DNA from: Leguminivora glycinivorella
Taxonomy: Eukaryota; Arthropoda; Insecta; Lepidoptera; Tortricidae
Direction of reading: 5' to 3'
Assembly (NCBI RefSeq): GCF_023078275.1
Contig: NC_062983.1
Span: 1,667,001-1,731,000 of the forward strand
Length of the DNA: 64,000 bases
The notes below the pieces were generated by a model that searched no databases, was not told where the DNA came from, and saw nothing but the letters and a program-made list of their open reading frames with translations. Position numbers and translations under genes: made by a program. The stretch's first letter is position 1; every line of letters begins with the position of its first letter. Positions 23,750 through 35,620 of the stretch are shown here, one piece after another.

Positions 23750-24010
23750 ATACATCATCTCGCTCGAATCTAGAGCAGAGCCCAACTGGGGAAGTACCGC
23801 CAACTTACAGAAGTACAGCCAAATAGCACTAGACCCTCATAGTGTTGTGTTACTGCCGGTGAGAGCTCAACGAGGGTGCGGTGTGCTGGTGGCGGAAGGT
23901 CCTACGGAACTAATTCACTATTTTTTGCTGTGTACTTACACTGTGTGCTCAGCAAAAAGGAGTTGGCAATGCGCACGTGACACTCCTTGGGACAGTTACG
24001 CGGTAGGAAC
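23750..24010 (+). repeat. LINE 3'-region fragment
   Basis: The stretch contains CACTAGACCCTCATAGTGTT, CCGGTGAGAGCTCAACGAGG and GCGGTGTGCTGGTGGCGGAA, which I recognise as part of a repeated lepidopteran LINE tail. It has several small deletions and no coding motif. Confidence 0.45.
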
Positions 24011-24850
24011 GATTTTCATTTTGTCCTAAAATAACAAACCTTTATAAGATACTTCACTGTCTTATAATGTTGCTCACTCATACACAGAGGCACAATTCGA
24101 TCCTCAAAGCCTTTATGACCATCTTAAACTTCCCGAAATGTAGTTCCAGCTCATCCACAGACTTAGTATACTAGATAGCGTATTTTACAAGGTACCTCTA
24201 TCTCTTGCTTGTCATAAGTTGTCATCTCCTTACCTTAAATGGATACTTTTATCAATTTTAATGTTATTGTTACGTTTTTATCAAATAAAGAGTACTATTC
24301 AATCTACGAATATAAAAGAGACAACACGAGTATTTGAGTATTATTATTAATTACAATTATTAATTATTTAATGTACTTCACAACCCGCAATGAATTTGTA
24401 TACCTAGCATTGGTAAAACATAGTGATACTAAGAAATTATTTTGTAACACCTATGTACTGTACCTATGTTTAACAAATAAAAATCATTGATTGATTGATT
24501 GCAACTAACTGCAAACTAAAGTACCATCTGCATGTGAAAATAAGTAAAAAAATAATAATATTGGGTTGGTAAGAAAGTAATGAGCGAGTCATAACCAATA
24601 TTGTAATTTTTATTTAATTTGTTATTTTAATCATTTATCAAAAATATAACGGCCTTCGTTATCTACTACTTGTCTCCATCGTTCTGGTAAAGAATGAATA
24701 GCATCGGCGAAGAAGTTCTTAGGTTTAGATTCAAAAAACTCAGCTATGTACTGTCGTAGATGGGCTTGATCATCGAACTTTTTTTCATTCAAGGCATTGC
24801 TTAGCGATCTGAACAATGCGTAATCCGTAGGTGCCAAGTCTAGAGAGTAC

Positions 24851-25097
24851 TGTAAGAGGTTTCGCATTCAGAATGAAACCTTTTACAGCAGTCATGGTCG
24901 CTGACTGGCAGTCCCTGATTTAAAATTGGAACAGTATAAGAACGTCAAGGAAAACAGACACTTCAATGGGGCATTCATATAGAAGCAGCGATTGAGAGTG
25001 AACGGTTGTACTTAGCTCCTAAAATATAAAAAAATATTGATTCAAAGCGTTGTTTAAATGTTTGGATGCTCTCCACTGATAGGCCGACTCTCTTACA
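24851..25097 (+). repeat. 5' LTR (247 bp)
   Basis: It is the direct repeat bounding the left side of the nested element and begins TG and ends CA. The internal domain begins immediately with TGG at 25098. Confidence 0.92.
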
Positions 25098-26039
25098 TGG
25101 TGGAGGCACTAACGTCTGAAAGTTTCCCCTAGTTTCGGTTTCAGAGTTTTCAGACAACGAACCCCGACCTCATAGCGCGAGGAAGCGCATGCCAAGCGAT
25201 AAGCCAAACGCGCTTTAAGAAGAAGGAAAACAAAGTGACCATCGTCGCCAATACGAAGAGCTATCCCGGGTGATATACTTCTTATTATTTAATACTCATT
25301 ATCACCCATTCCATAGTTAAAATATAGCTGTGCAGAATTGACGTAAAAATGGAATGCGAGACATTCAACAGAGCAACGGGCGATCAAGATTGTGTTGTTC
25401 AAGAAACTCTACGACTCCTCTTCGGTGACCATGGGCGTCGACGCAAATTGCGTGAACATCAGCTCCATCATACCTATATACTTAATCATACACATATGCA
25501 GTAAATCTTCCTAGATATGTAGGTTACATTAGATAGGCAATGTAAATTTAGTTTCAATCTTTTAATTAAACATTATATTGTAGAACTTACGGAATAATTG
25601 TGATTTGTGAACTAAAATGTACATTATTTCAAAGGAAAAACGACTTGTGTCAGAAAATGTCATTTGCCTATCCCTAATATTAAAAAGGATAATTATTTGT
25701 AAATAACCACATAGAACTAATTATTTTGGCGCAATATATAACATGTAGAATACTATACATATTATTTATGCAATGTTTATATTAGAATAAAAACTATTTG
25801 ATAGGCTTATTTATTCCATAATGTTTTCCTATAGCTACCAATAAGGTTAAGTTATATGAAAATATGTAAACTGTGGAATAAAACACACCCCAAACTGTAA
25901 ATATTTAATAAATAGATACAATCGTTTAAAGTTATAGTCATGACACAACACCCTTATAATTTCCTGACTACAAAGAACAATGTTCATACACATTTCTTTT
26001 ACATGTATCAAGACAAGGCCGACTAGATGACCAGTTGAT

Positions 26040-26290
26040 CCAGCTGTTCACGGTGTGGCGAGATGGCTGGCGGTCATATGCAACCCCCACTTCGTCGTCA
26101 TCACCAACGTGCAGCGCACTGCAGCTGCAGCAATCTTCATGAGCCGTTCGGGCTCCACTTCACTTCGCAACCGGCGCGGCGGGAAGATTGGCGGCCATGA
26201 GAAGCCCCCACTTCAACGCCACCGCCAACAAGAATCGGCATCTTCAAAATTTATTATGTTTTTTCATGTGAAATAAACGTTTTGCCTTGT
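26040..26290 (+). other. GC-rich duplicated block inside the LTR element
   Basis: This non-LTR part of the element is GC-rich and holds two diverged direct copies of a block (GGCTGGCGGTCATATGCAAC...CCCCCACTTCGTC versus GATTGGCGGCCATGAGAAGC...CCCCCACTTCAAC). An AATAAA follows at about 26271. The 73-codon open frame across it has no retroviral motif. It could be captured host or other repeat sequence. Confidence 0.45.
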
Positions 26291-26713
26291 TTTTTTACTT
26301 GAAGTTAGGTGAATTTGCTAACAGCTGTCATGTCAATGTCATCTAGTCATGGCCACAGACAATTAGCTGTCAGAAAGTTCAAAATAAAAGGGTTTAGTCG
26401 ATGGGCAGGGGTTAGGTTTTTGCCATTGGTTTTCCTAACCATAGTCCATATCTGACTAATTTGCGAGGACCTTGGCTATAGTCCAACTATCCAAATTATG
26501 GCGGTCTCAACCGTGGACTAGGCAACCACGCAAAGAGCGTTAGATGTTGGCTACCTTGAATGAGGCTGTCACTATTGGGTGTTAGGAGATTTTTTTTTTT
26601 TGTGTGTAGGGGGGCCTGGCTTAGGTAGGGCCAACCGGTAGTTAGGTAGAATAGGATAGGATAGGGTGTAGTATTGTGAACAATGGCTGCTTCTAACATA
26701 AGGGGGAGGGATA

Positions 26714-26960
26714 TGTAAGAGGTTTCGCATTCAGAATGAAACCTTTTACAGCAGTCATGGTCGCTGACTGGCAGTCCCTGATTTAAAATTGGAACAGTAT
26801 AAGAACGTCAAGGAAAACAGACACTTCAATGGGGCATTCATATAGAAGCAGCGATTGAGAGTGAACGGTTGTACTTAGCTCCTAAAATATAAAAAAATAT
26901 TGATTCAAAGCGTTGTTTAAATGTTTGGATGCTCTCCACTGATAGGCCGACTCTCTTACA
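26714..26960 (+). repeat. 3' LTR (247 bp)
   Basis: It is the partner of the repeat at 24851. It follows the purine-rich tract and is followed by the target duplication GTAC and the rest of the mariner transposase. Confidence 0.92.
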
Positions 26961-28496
26961 GTACGGTGGATGAGGTATCACTTTCCAACCTAGCTCCAAT
27001 AGCTTTAGCCGAGTCACTTTTGCAATGTGTGGGCGAGCATTGTCGTGTAAGAAAAAAACTTTAGCATGCTGTGGACGATTCTGACAGATTTTTTGGTTTA
27101 AATTTTCAAGCTGATTACAGTATACTGATGCGGTAACAGTCATTCCACTTGGTAGGAGTTCCCAGTGAATAATACCATGAATATCCCACCAAACGGACAG
27201 CATAACTTTTTTCGGGTGAGGCTCTGGTTTTGGTGCCTCTATTCCTTTTTCGTTTGGAGCTAGCCACTGACATTTGCGTGTGCGATTTATATATAAGACC
27301 CATTTTTCGTCTCCAGTGATAAGATGGTCCAACCAGTTGAATGTGCGGCGAAAAGACAGAAGTTGTATGCAGATATCGGCACGGCGGTTTAGTTGATCTC
27401 TATCAAGTTCGTGCGGTATCCAAACACTGTATTTGTAGTTTTTTCCCAACTCGTGTAAATGTGTTTCTATGGTGACATGAGAGCAGCCTAACTCGGTAGC
27501 AAGAGTACGACTCGTTAGCCTCGGATCTCCTTCAATTAAGGTTTTTAATTTGGCTACATCAATATTCACCGGTCGACCAGACTTAGGTTGATCTGATAAT
27601 GAAAAGTCGCCACTACGAAACCGCTGGAACCATCGTTTCGCCGTGGCCTCGAGACACAACTTCAGGAGCAACACGCTGACATATATTACGCACTGCTTCG
27701 GCGGCTGAATGGCCAGACTGAAATTCATATAGTAAGCAATGCCTTACATGCACTTTTAATTCGTCCATTTTCTTCCTTATATTAGCTCGGCGACAGCTAG
27801 TGAATGACTGACGAGAAACTGTGCGACTCGCCCTTTATATACTTTCGACCATAGAAGATTCTAGAACTCTCTCAAAAATTTTATGTGGAATTCAATCGAT
27901 CGCTCATTACTTTCTTACCAACCCAATACATTTTGAAACATAGGACGTAAGTTAGGTATATTTTACAAACGAGAGGATGAATGGCAGCTGCTTGCACACA
28001 ATGTTTTTCATCACAGTTTCAATAAAAAATATAAAGAGGCAAAAAAGTTAACTATGACGCAAGACGCTTATTATCTTGCCCGTGTGTGATGAAACCACAG
28101 ATTGAAGAAATGAGTAGCAGTTTATGCTTTGAGGATGAAATAAATCACGACCAACATTGGACCGTCCAATTTTATAAAATATCGAAACTTTACAAAATTT
28201 AAATCTATTTCTATAACTTTACATCATTCGCCAGAAGACCAGTCTACAACGTCACTTCACGGAATCTATGTAAGGAAATCTATATCCACCAACGAACTAA
28301 AGTTAGGTTTCCCCGTCTACCCATTAAAAAGCAATTTAAACTAACAAGTACAGCAACAATAACTGTATATCTAGGATATAAGCTTAGACTATAATCTTGT
28401 GTTTAGGCTATATAACCTAACCGGTTCGGTCATAAAGTTGGAGCAACAATAAATCGGTCTTGTCAGAGACTAAAAAAAATATAGACTTTGAATAGC

Positions 28497-28713
28497 GCCT
28501 ATAGCCAAACGGAACAACGATACAGGGAGAAACCTTTGAAACGATACGGAACGTCAACGTTTGCACACTTGTTAGGCACGTAGCCAAATACACAAACGCT
28601 TAAGATATTATCGTTAACGTAATATCTATTTCGCTTTTCCGTATTAGCGCAACAGAATCAGTGTGTTTCGTCTAGCGTCGATGATTGTCACTATATTATT
28701 CTTGGCTATAGGC
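28497..28713. mobile_element. Short element with GCCTATAGCCAA ends
   Basis: The 12-bp inverted repeat GCCTATAGCCAA / TTGGCTATAGGC bounds about 217 bp of non-coding DNA. The interior has several lepidopteran-MITE-like runs (AACGATACGGAACGTCAACG). The adjoining 27930-28496 shows nothing I can name. Confidence 0.55.
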
Positions 28714-29040
28714 CAGCAGGTAGCCAAAAGGAAGGTAACTAACATATGATACCAAAATTAAGTGTTGTGAAGCAAAAAGTAAAGGAAAATTAATTACGCT
28801 AATAAGAACACGGTTACGATTTTGATCACTTTGAGCATTTTTGATGTAGATCAATTTATGGAGATGACTTTTAAGTTCGCAACATCCAACATACAGTAAC
28901 TCTACGCTACGCACTGACACCTACCTAGTAAACTTTTGCAATATTTATGAGGCATGATATAAAATATGAGGGAAATTGAGAGTATATATTAAATTTGTGC
29001 AAGCGTCATTAAAAGCGGGAACATAGTGGGTAGGTACAAT

Positions 29041-29345
29041 AAGAGTTTTGAATGATTCATGGTTATTTTCATTATCAATCAATCAATCAATCAATCAAAA
29101 CATTTATTCGTAATAAACTACACATTATGCATGAAATGGCTAAGAACTACAAAAGTATAAGGGATGGACAAGTTTATTACGAAATGGTCCCGTCTCAGCA
29201 TGATGCCGACCCGGAGGACAGCGCTGATCTTCCGACGAGACCATTTGCGAGACACGAACGCAGCCGCGCGGTACGGCCCTACCGTAAGTTGAACGCGTCC
29301 TTACTGAAGGCGCCATTTTGTCTATTGTCTATTCTAGAGGTGTAA
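29041..29345 (+). repeat. Penelope-type flank plus LINE-tail fragment
   Basis: The segment 29047-29072 is an inverted match to the sequence just right of the Penelope-type structure at 43775 (its minus strand reads TAATGAAAATAACCATGAAT). An (ATCA)n run and a GC-rich stretch (GACCCGGAGGACAGCGCTGA; GAACGCAGCCGCGCGGTACG) of LINE-tail type follow. I do not consider the 97-codon open frame a gene. Confidence 0.45.
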
Positions 29346-29389
29346 ATTGACATTTGCACAGACTAATAAGTTTGCATTACTTACAATAT

Positions 29390-30060
29390 GGCCATATCGC
29401 ACAGCACAACAATAATAAATTATTACATTACGCTATGGCATAAATAGTTCAACAATAAATATTGGTGGTAAATCATTATAATATAAACAAGTGATTAAAA
29501 AACAGTACAATAAAAATTGGTATTAGAAAATATATGGTTTGTAAACAACACAACGTACCATGGAGACTTTATATGTACTTTGATAAATATGTACCTTGTG
29601 AAAGTTTAAGTAAGAAAATTAAGTGGTGATCATATCGAGTTTAAAATAATGCACACTACGGAAGGTATAAAGAGAACAAAACACAGCTTTGAAGACAATT
29701 ACAGGATAGAAACATAACCTCAAATGTGGCACAGAAGACACAAACTAATCACAACTATGATAGCACACGAACATTTACATTACATTTGATAGTGAGGAAA
29801 GGACAGAAAAACAGGTATGCACTATTTAATATGTTAACATTTAACAGAAATCAGACATCAGACATAACTTGTGTCATGCCGTAATACTTCCTGTGACTGC
29901 TGGTGTTTGAATATAAGCACTTTAAATTTGGTTTTAAAACTTGTAACACTTTGTAGGTTCCTGAGGGGCGGAGGGATAATGTTCCAGCACTTGGTCGCAT
30001 TGTACTTGAAGCAGCCACGAAAAGCAGCTGTTGCATGCCGAGGAGTTATCAGCTGTACGC
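29390..30060 (-). pseudogene. LINE 3' end (minus strand)
   Basis: The minus strand at about 30035-29870 encodes a LINE ORF2 tail (KCWNIIPPPLRNLQSVTSFK). The AT-rich sequence continuing to 29390 is the likely 3' UTR. No catalytic domain remains. Confidence 0.55.
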
Positions 30061-30079
30061 TACAAGTGCGTACTCATTA

Positions 30080-30406
30080 GACTTATATTAACCGGGATAT
30101 AGACCATGATTACCTTTTTGATTTGCGTCAAAGTTGCGTTGACAGCGCGCGATCTGCCAAACCCACTACATTCACAGTGTCACTACGTTTGTTCAATTCT
30201 GACTTCACCGGTTTTTTACACAAACAAATCACTGGATTCCATACATCTGATAGTTTGAAGCCATCCTCACGATTGAATTTTTTATATTTGTGAAGTGTCA
30301 GTTTTCCGTTATCATGACGCATGCAACTGCGTCGAAATATCGGAAGCTCGACAAAACTCAAAATATCAAAAAGGTAATCACGGTCTATATCCCGGTTAAT
30401 AAAAGT
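30080..30406 (-). mobile_element. Penelope-like fragment between inverted repeats
   Basis: Inverted arms of about 43 bp (starting GACTTATATTAACCGGGATA at 30080, complement ending at 30406) enclose a minus-strand stretch reading FNREDGFKLSDVWNPVI. That stretch resembles the C-terminal tail after the GIY-YIG domain in Penelope-like elements. The homologous structure at 43234 has the coding part in the opposite orientation. Confidence 0.6.
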
Positions 30407-30764
30407 CTAATAGTGGGTAAAATTTCAATCATAATTGAAATAATGAATTGAGGGTACCAGTCTGTGTTCCATGATAGTCTCTGGTATTAGCAACAATATA
30501 TTATATCGGTGCAACTAAGGTGCGCTTCGCCAATAAAATGTCGGATGCGGAGCCTAAGCTTACTTTAACTTGCATTACTATCTTCTAGAAGTATCTAGAA
30601 CCAAGATAGGTGTATATGTATGTAGGTTTATTTATTGTATTTGTGTATGTTTATTTTATAGTAGTAGGTATATAGACGTGTATTTAATCATTACAATCTC
30701 ATACTGGCTTTAGAATCTTGTGCACCAAACTAACTACTTATCTCTGTTTTGCCCAATGGTTGTA

Positions 30765-31337
30765 CTTTTTAGGGTTCCGTAGTCAACTAGGAACCCTTAT
30801 AGTTTCGCCATGTCTGTCTGTCCGTCCGTCCGTCCGTCCGTCCGTCCGTCCGTCCGTCCGCGGATAATCTCAGTAACCGTTAGCACTAGAAGGCTGAAAT
30901 TTGGTACCAATATGTATATCAATCACGCCAACAAAGTGCAAAAATAAGAAATGGAAAAAAATGTTTTGTTAGGGTGGGTACCCTAACAAAACATGTAAAG
31001 TGGGGGCTGATATTTTTTTTCATTCCAACCCCAACGTGTGATATATTTTTGGATAGGTATTTAAAAATTAATAAGGGTTTACTAAGATCGTTTTTTGATA
31101 ATATTAATATTTTCGGAAATAATCGCTCCTAAAGGAAAAAAAAAGTGCGTCCTCCCCCCCTCTAACTTTTGAATCATATGTTTAAAAAATATGAAAAAAG
31201 TCACAAAAGTAGAACTTTATAAAGACTTTCTAGGAAATTTGTTTTGAACTTGATAGGTTCAGTCGTTTTTGAGAAAAATACGGAAAACTACGGAACCCTA
31301 CACTGAGCGTGGCCCGACACGCTCTTGGCCGGTTTTT
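30765..31337 (-). repeat. GGTTCCGTAG-family dispersed repeat, copy 2
   Basis: It is an inverted copy of the repeat at 17895-18460, including the (GTCC)n microsatellite at about 30818-30860. Its A-rich end (AAAACCGGCC on the minus strand) is where the CR1-like LINE was inserted. Confidence 0.8.
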
Positions 31338-31617
31338 ATTTTATTTTATTTCATAAGGTACATAAAACAGACAGTAATCGAAATAACATAAGAGATACAG
31401 GTTAGAAAAGCTTAAGAACTAGATTACAGTCCAAAATTATATGTACACAACATGACTATGAGTTATACTTATTATAATTTATAGCATGTTAATACAATTT
31501 TTATATGACAATAATAAAGAAATTTAAAGAAGAACAAGATACCAAAATTTTGAAATTAATTTAAATTAAAAGAAGACAGAAGGTAATTACAAACGCGCTT
31601 AACTATACAAATCTTAA

Positions 31618-34460
31618 TCAAATATTTTTTGTGACCAAATAAACAGACTTTTTAAATTGAGATATCTTGGAAACATAAATATCAAAATCCTTACAGACTC
31701 GAACCATATCGTTAAACTCCCGACACATGCGAACTATTGGATTATTTTTATATACAGCCAAAGCAAACGTATTCGGAGATCGAAATCTGTAAGCTGTGTT
31801 GATATTCAGCAGCGACAATAGATATGGAGAATCAATATGAGAATGGACAATTTTGTACAAATGTAGAAGGTCCGATTGCTTACGTCTTACTTGAAGTGAT
31901 GTGACATGAAACTTTGCCATACGTTGATTATATCCCGAGACAGACCGCCCATAATGGCATCGAAAACACAAGGTTCTAAGAAACTTCCTTTGTACGGCTT
32001 CGATTTTATTAGAGTGTACAGCATAGAAAGGTGACCATATAACAGACCCATATTCTAAAACACTGCGTACCAAACTATTATACAATAGCAGCATACTTTG
32101 AGGGTTTCTGAAGTTTTTAGTGATACGTATAATAAATCCCAGAAGACGGTTACTTTTATTAATTATGTACTCATAATGCTCATGAAAGGATAGCTTATTA
32201 TCAAAAAGAACGCCCAAATCTTTAGCTACAGACTTCCTTTCCAATACATGGGACGATAATTTATAAGAATATTTTAAAGGGTTACATTTACGAGTAAACG
32301 ATATTACAAAACATTTAGCAGAATTAAGGGACATTCGGTTTTTAAGACACCACTCATGAATCACATCTATATCGTTTTGCAATTTAATACAATCTTGAAT
32401 ATTTTCAACAGTTGAATATACTTTCAAATCATCAGCATATAGCAAGCTAGGACAAGACAGATGACTCACAAGGTCGTTTATAAACATTATGAAAAATAAC
32501 GGCCCCAAATGAGATCCCTGTGGTACGCCAGATGTAATTTTCTGAAGGGATGACTTAAAACCTTTGAGAGTAATAAGTTGGCTACGATTATACAGATAAG
32601 AGCAAACCCAGCGAAACAATGACCCATGTATCCCATAAAGAGAGATTTTATGACATAACAGCGAATGATCAACTTTGTCGAAAGCTTTGGAAAAATCAGT
32701 GTAAATGGCGTCAACTTGGCCTCTAATAGCGAAAGCGTTGCACAGATAATTTTTATATGTAAGCAGATTACTTATGACAGATCTATTCCTGACAAATCCA
32801 TGTTGGTTTTCTGATATAATTGGCTTGACATGGTTATACAAGTAATCATACACCAACGATTCAAACACTTTTGCAAAACAAGGAAGGATACTAATTGGCC
32901 TATAATTTTCACATCGAGATTTATCGCCAGACTTAAATATAGGTACAACATGTGCTGTTTTCCATGTCAAAGGGAATACACCACTAGTCAATGATTTGTT
33001 ATAAATAATACAAAGGGGACCACAGAGTTCCCTCCAACAGGCTTTAATAAATGAAGCGGGAAAACCATCAGCACCAGCACCCTTTGAACCATCCAATTGT
33101 TTGATCGTATTAGCTACATCTTTTTCAACAAGCCTCACAGAGCACAGAGTAGAATCCCGAGGAGACATAGTACAATTATAATTGCTACTTACAGGCGAAT
33201 TGTTCTCAAATACTGATCCAAAATATTCTGAAAAAAGTTCACATATTTCAGTACCGTCCGAACTTTTTTCCCATTGTATGTCATTGTCTCAGGAATGCTT
33301 GCGTGACCCTTTTTAGAACCAACAAATCGCCAAAATGCTTTAACATTTACTAGCAAAGAATCTTCTGTAGACTTTAACATTCTAGTGTAGCATTCGTCGA
33401 TAAGTATCTTACTTCTAGAGCGCAAATGTGAAAAAACATCATAATCTCTGGGGTTACCGTACATTTTATATAGCTTATGGTATTTATTTTTTTCCTTCAA
33501 ACATTTTTTAAGAGCATTATTGAACCAGTAAGGATACTTCTCGGATTTTTTGCTAGTCTTAGGTGTATATTTATCCACGATGCCATTCAAAATATCATAA
33601 AATTTCTCAACACATTCGTTAACATCAGTTGATGAGAGAACAAGTTCCCAATCAATATCTAGTAATTCAGATCGAATTTTATCCATGTTACACTTACTGA
33701 AATTGAGCTTTTTAAGATCATTATTTTTCAAAGACTTAGTAGTAAAACTAGTTTTTATATCGATGGAAATTGGGGGATGATGAGCGTCAATTTTGCTAAG
33801 AGGCTGTACACCGCTTACTTTTACCGAAGACAAGGTACACAAAACAAGGTCTAGACATCTGTTATTTTGATTAGGTAAATAATTAAATTGATTTAAATTG
33901 CATAATGATAATGTTTCTAATAACAGATCAGATTTACGATCTTGTGGATAATTGGGTACAGGTATAGTGGAATTGGAAGACAGGGTCCATGTTATATTAG
34001 GGGTGTTAAAATCGCCTACAATGATAAATTCGTTATTCCCTCTTTGATTTAAAATAATTTTCTGGCAATTTAAATAAAAAGATTCAAGTTCAGAAAGTGG
34101 CAAATCGGGTGGTAGATAACAGACACATAAGTTAAGTATAGGATCATTATGATTAATCGATTTAACACTAATCCAAATATCCTCCGATCGACTATCCCAT
34201 GAGTACTGACGAATAACATTAAAATGCTTTTTTACGGCAATCAGCACCCCGCCGCCATCCTTTTTATGAGAGGACAAAAGGCATCTATCTCTACGAAACA
34301 CATTGTACCGTAGATCAAATATCTCACTATCGAACACACTGTTATTTAAATTAGTTTCAGTTAAACATATAATATCATACTCGAACTTCAGAACGTTCAG
34401 GCTAAATTCATTTAGTTTTGTGCGAAACCTATTAACATTCTGATAATAGACCACAACCAT
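31618..34460 (-). pseudogene. LINE ORF2: APE endonuclease and reverse transcriptase, one frame break
   Basis: The N-terminal part (34460-33270) is an AP-type endonuclease: QNVNRFRTK near the start, then LTETNL, GDFNTPNITW and the terminal AHHPP motif. It nicks target DNA to prime reverse transcription. The second part (to 31618) is the reverse transcriptase with KSGDKSRCENYRPIS, motif A YTDFSKAFDKVDH, motif B SGVPQGSHLGPLFF and the catalytic motif C YADDLKVYS. The two parts are in different frames. The change falls at a six-base T run on the plus strand (33264-33269), and both sides are otherwise open. It may be a recent mutation or a homopolymer error. Clade assignment (CR1-like) is by ORF1 type and overall look. 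Confidence 0.9.
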
Positions 34461-34528
34461 AACTAGGTAAATGTGAAATAACCGGATATAGAGACTGAGT
34501 TAAGACCAAAAATATAATATTCTGTTAA

Positions 34529-35620
34529 TCAGCTTAATTTTGCAAGCGTGTCCATGTTTTTGACGTGTAGCGCACTGGAACCGTCGTCTTTCCTCATGTA
34601 AACTCGATTGTATCGTACCCATACGTATTTAAAACCCAACTCCGTCGCCCGCTTCCTCGCGGCTGCGTGCAGTTGCTTGACTTCAGGGGAAAGGTGCTCC
34701 GACACGAATATCCTGCGCGTCTCACCCGTCAAGCCCAGGTGGCTCGAGTTCAGCAGGTCGTTCGGGTGTGATTTATTGTAGCGGTGCACGGCGGAGATCA
34801 GGTTGTCGCGTAAACGCGGCGAGGAGAGAGTCACCAGGATATTACGAGGCCGCTCCGACGATGTGTTGAATTTCGCAACTCTGCGACACGCATGGATGTC
34901 TGATTCCAAAATAGGGCTATTGATGACCTGACACAGAGACTTTAGTAGCAACAGGACATTTTCACTTCTGCTCTCAGGAACAGCCTGAATTTCGAGGTTG
35001 CGACTGCGTGAAATGTTCTCAACAGATGCAAGACGGCTACTAAGGACGGTTACCTGCGATACCAGGTTAACTTTCTCACTCTCAAGTTGCTTAATCTTTT
35101 TGTCTTGCTCGGCAATGCTCGCTTTTAAGTCATGTTGTTCAGCACCAAGAAAATCAGTTGTAGCTGTAAATTCATCTCTTAATGTTTGGGTAACATCTTT
35201 TACCTCAGCAGCTACCATCTGTTTAATATCTTCTTTTAGTACTCTCCTCAGGTTCGTCATGTAGGCAGAAGAAGGTGACAATTTTTGATCGAGTAGAGCA
35301 CTGATTGTCTCGATAGTCAGTGGCTGCGATGATAAATTTACGTTGACAGGAGAAGCAGGTCCAGATGTATTCGCACTTTGTAATTCATCACGAAGGACGA
35401 ATGACGGTCCGCGGCGAGTCGGTGTCTCATCAGTGTTTTTCCTGCGCTGGGTGATATTGGTGCAGGAGGGGCAACCAATGGAGGCTAGGTCTTTCTGACT
35501 AATTTTAGATAAATCGTTTAAATTTACACCCAAACATTGAAGGCAGTATATTGCCTTGCACATATTACAGTTCAAAAAGTCATTACGATCTGTCACTTGT
35601 AGACACCCGTGGCACCTCAT
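34529..35620 (-). CDS. LINE ORF1: PHD-finger, coiled-coil nucleic-acid chaperone
   Basis: This intact 363-residue protein begins with a Cys/His-rich PHD-type finger (residues about 3-53: CHGCLQV, CNMCKAIYCLQC, IGCPSC). A coiled coil lies at about 165-210 (DKKIKQLESEKVNLVSQVTV). The C-terminal part from NLEIQAVPES resembles the RNA-binding domain of LINE ORF1 proteins. In this group ORF1 coats the LINE RNA to form the ribonucleoprotein. The ATG at 35620 is the first in frame after the GC-rich leader. ORF2 begins 68 bp downstream. Confidence 0.85.
   Translation of the reverse strand: MRCHGCLQVTDRNDFLNCNMCKAIYCLQCLGVNLNDLSKISQKDLASIGCPSCTNITQRRKNTDETPTRRGPSFVLRDELQSANTSGPASPVNVNLSSQPLTIETISALLDQKLSPSSAYMTNLRRVLKEDIKQMVAAEVKDVTQTLRDEFTATTDFLGAEQHDLKASIAEQDKKIKQLESEKVNLVSQVTVLSSRLASVENISRSRNLEIQAVPESRSENVLLLLKSLCQVINSPILESDIHACRRVAKFNTSSERPRNILVTLSSPRLRDNLISAVHRYNKSHPNDLLNSSHLGLTGETRRIFVSEHLSPEVKQLHAAARKRATELGFKYVWVRYNRVYMRKDDGSSALHVKNMDTLAKLS

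Larger units (their letters stand above)
24847..26964 (+). mobile_element. Non-autonomous LTR retrotransposon nested in mariner
   Basis: Two direct repeats of 247 bp (24851-25097 and 26714-26960) begin TGTAAGAGG and end CTCTTACA, the TG...CA form of LTRs. By eye I see no difference between them. The target duplication GTAC lies at 24847-24850 and 26961-26964. TGGTGGAGG directly after the left LTR fits a tRNA primer-binding site, and AAGGGGGAGGG just before the right LTR fits a polypurine tract. The 1.6-kb interior has no gag, protease, reverse transcriptase or integrase, so it would need enzymes from a related element. Confidence 0.93.
24631..27768 (-). pseudogene. mariner transposase, interrupted
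   Basis: An ATG at 27768-27766 opens the N-terminal helix-turn-helix region. The frame changes near 27650, before the conserved KRWFQRFRSGDFSL. The main part (27728-26965) carries the second helix-turn-helix (LATELGCSHVTIETHLHELG), the first catalytic aspartate in ITGDEKWVLY and the second in FLHDNARPH. The LTR element then interrupts the gene. The third catalytic aspartate (SLDLAPTDYALF) is in the remaining C-terminal piece at 24846-24631. The D,D,D triad spacing fits mariner. Two independent lesions make it non-functional. Confidence 0.92.
24561..27926 (-). mobile_element. mariner transposon, split by an LTR element
   Basis: Inverted ends of about 27 bp, starting TTGGGTTGGTAAGAAAGTAA, face each other at 24561 and 27926. 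Each is flanked by TA (24559-24560 and 27927-27928), the target duplication of Tc1/mariner elements. Removing the LTR insertion and its duplicated GTAC leaves about 1.25 kb, the usual mariner size. The transposase is on the minus strand and is both split and frameshifted, so the copy is non-autonomous. Its near-identical ends might still be recognised by a transposase supplied elsewhere. Confidence 0.93.

Noticed and set aside
26838..26960. C-terminal extension of the mariner transposase (and the open frame at 24975-25157)
   Set aside because: The residues are encoded by the LTRs of the inserted element and are not part of a transposase.
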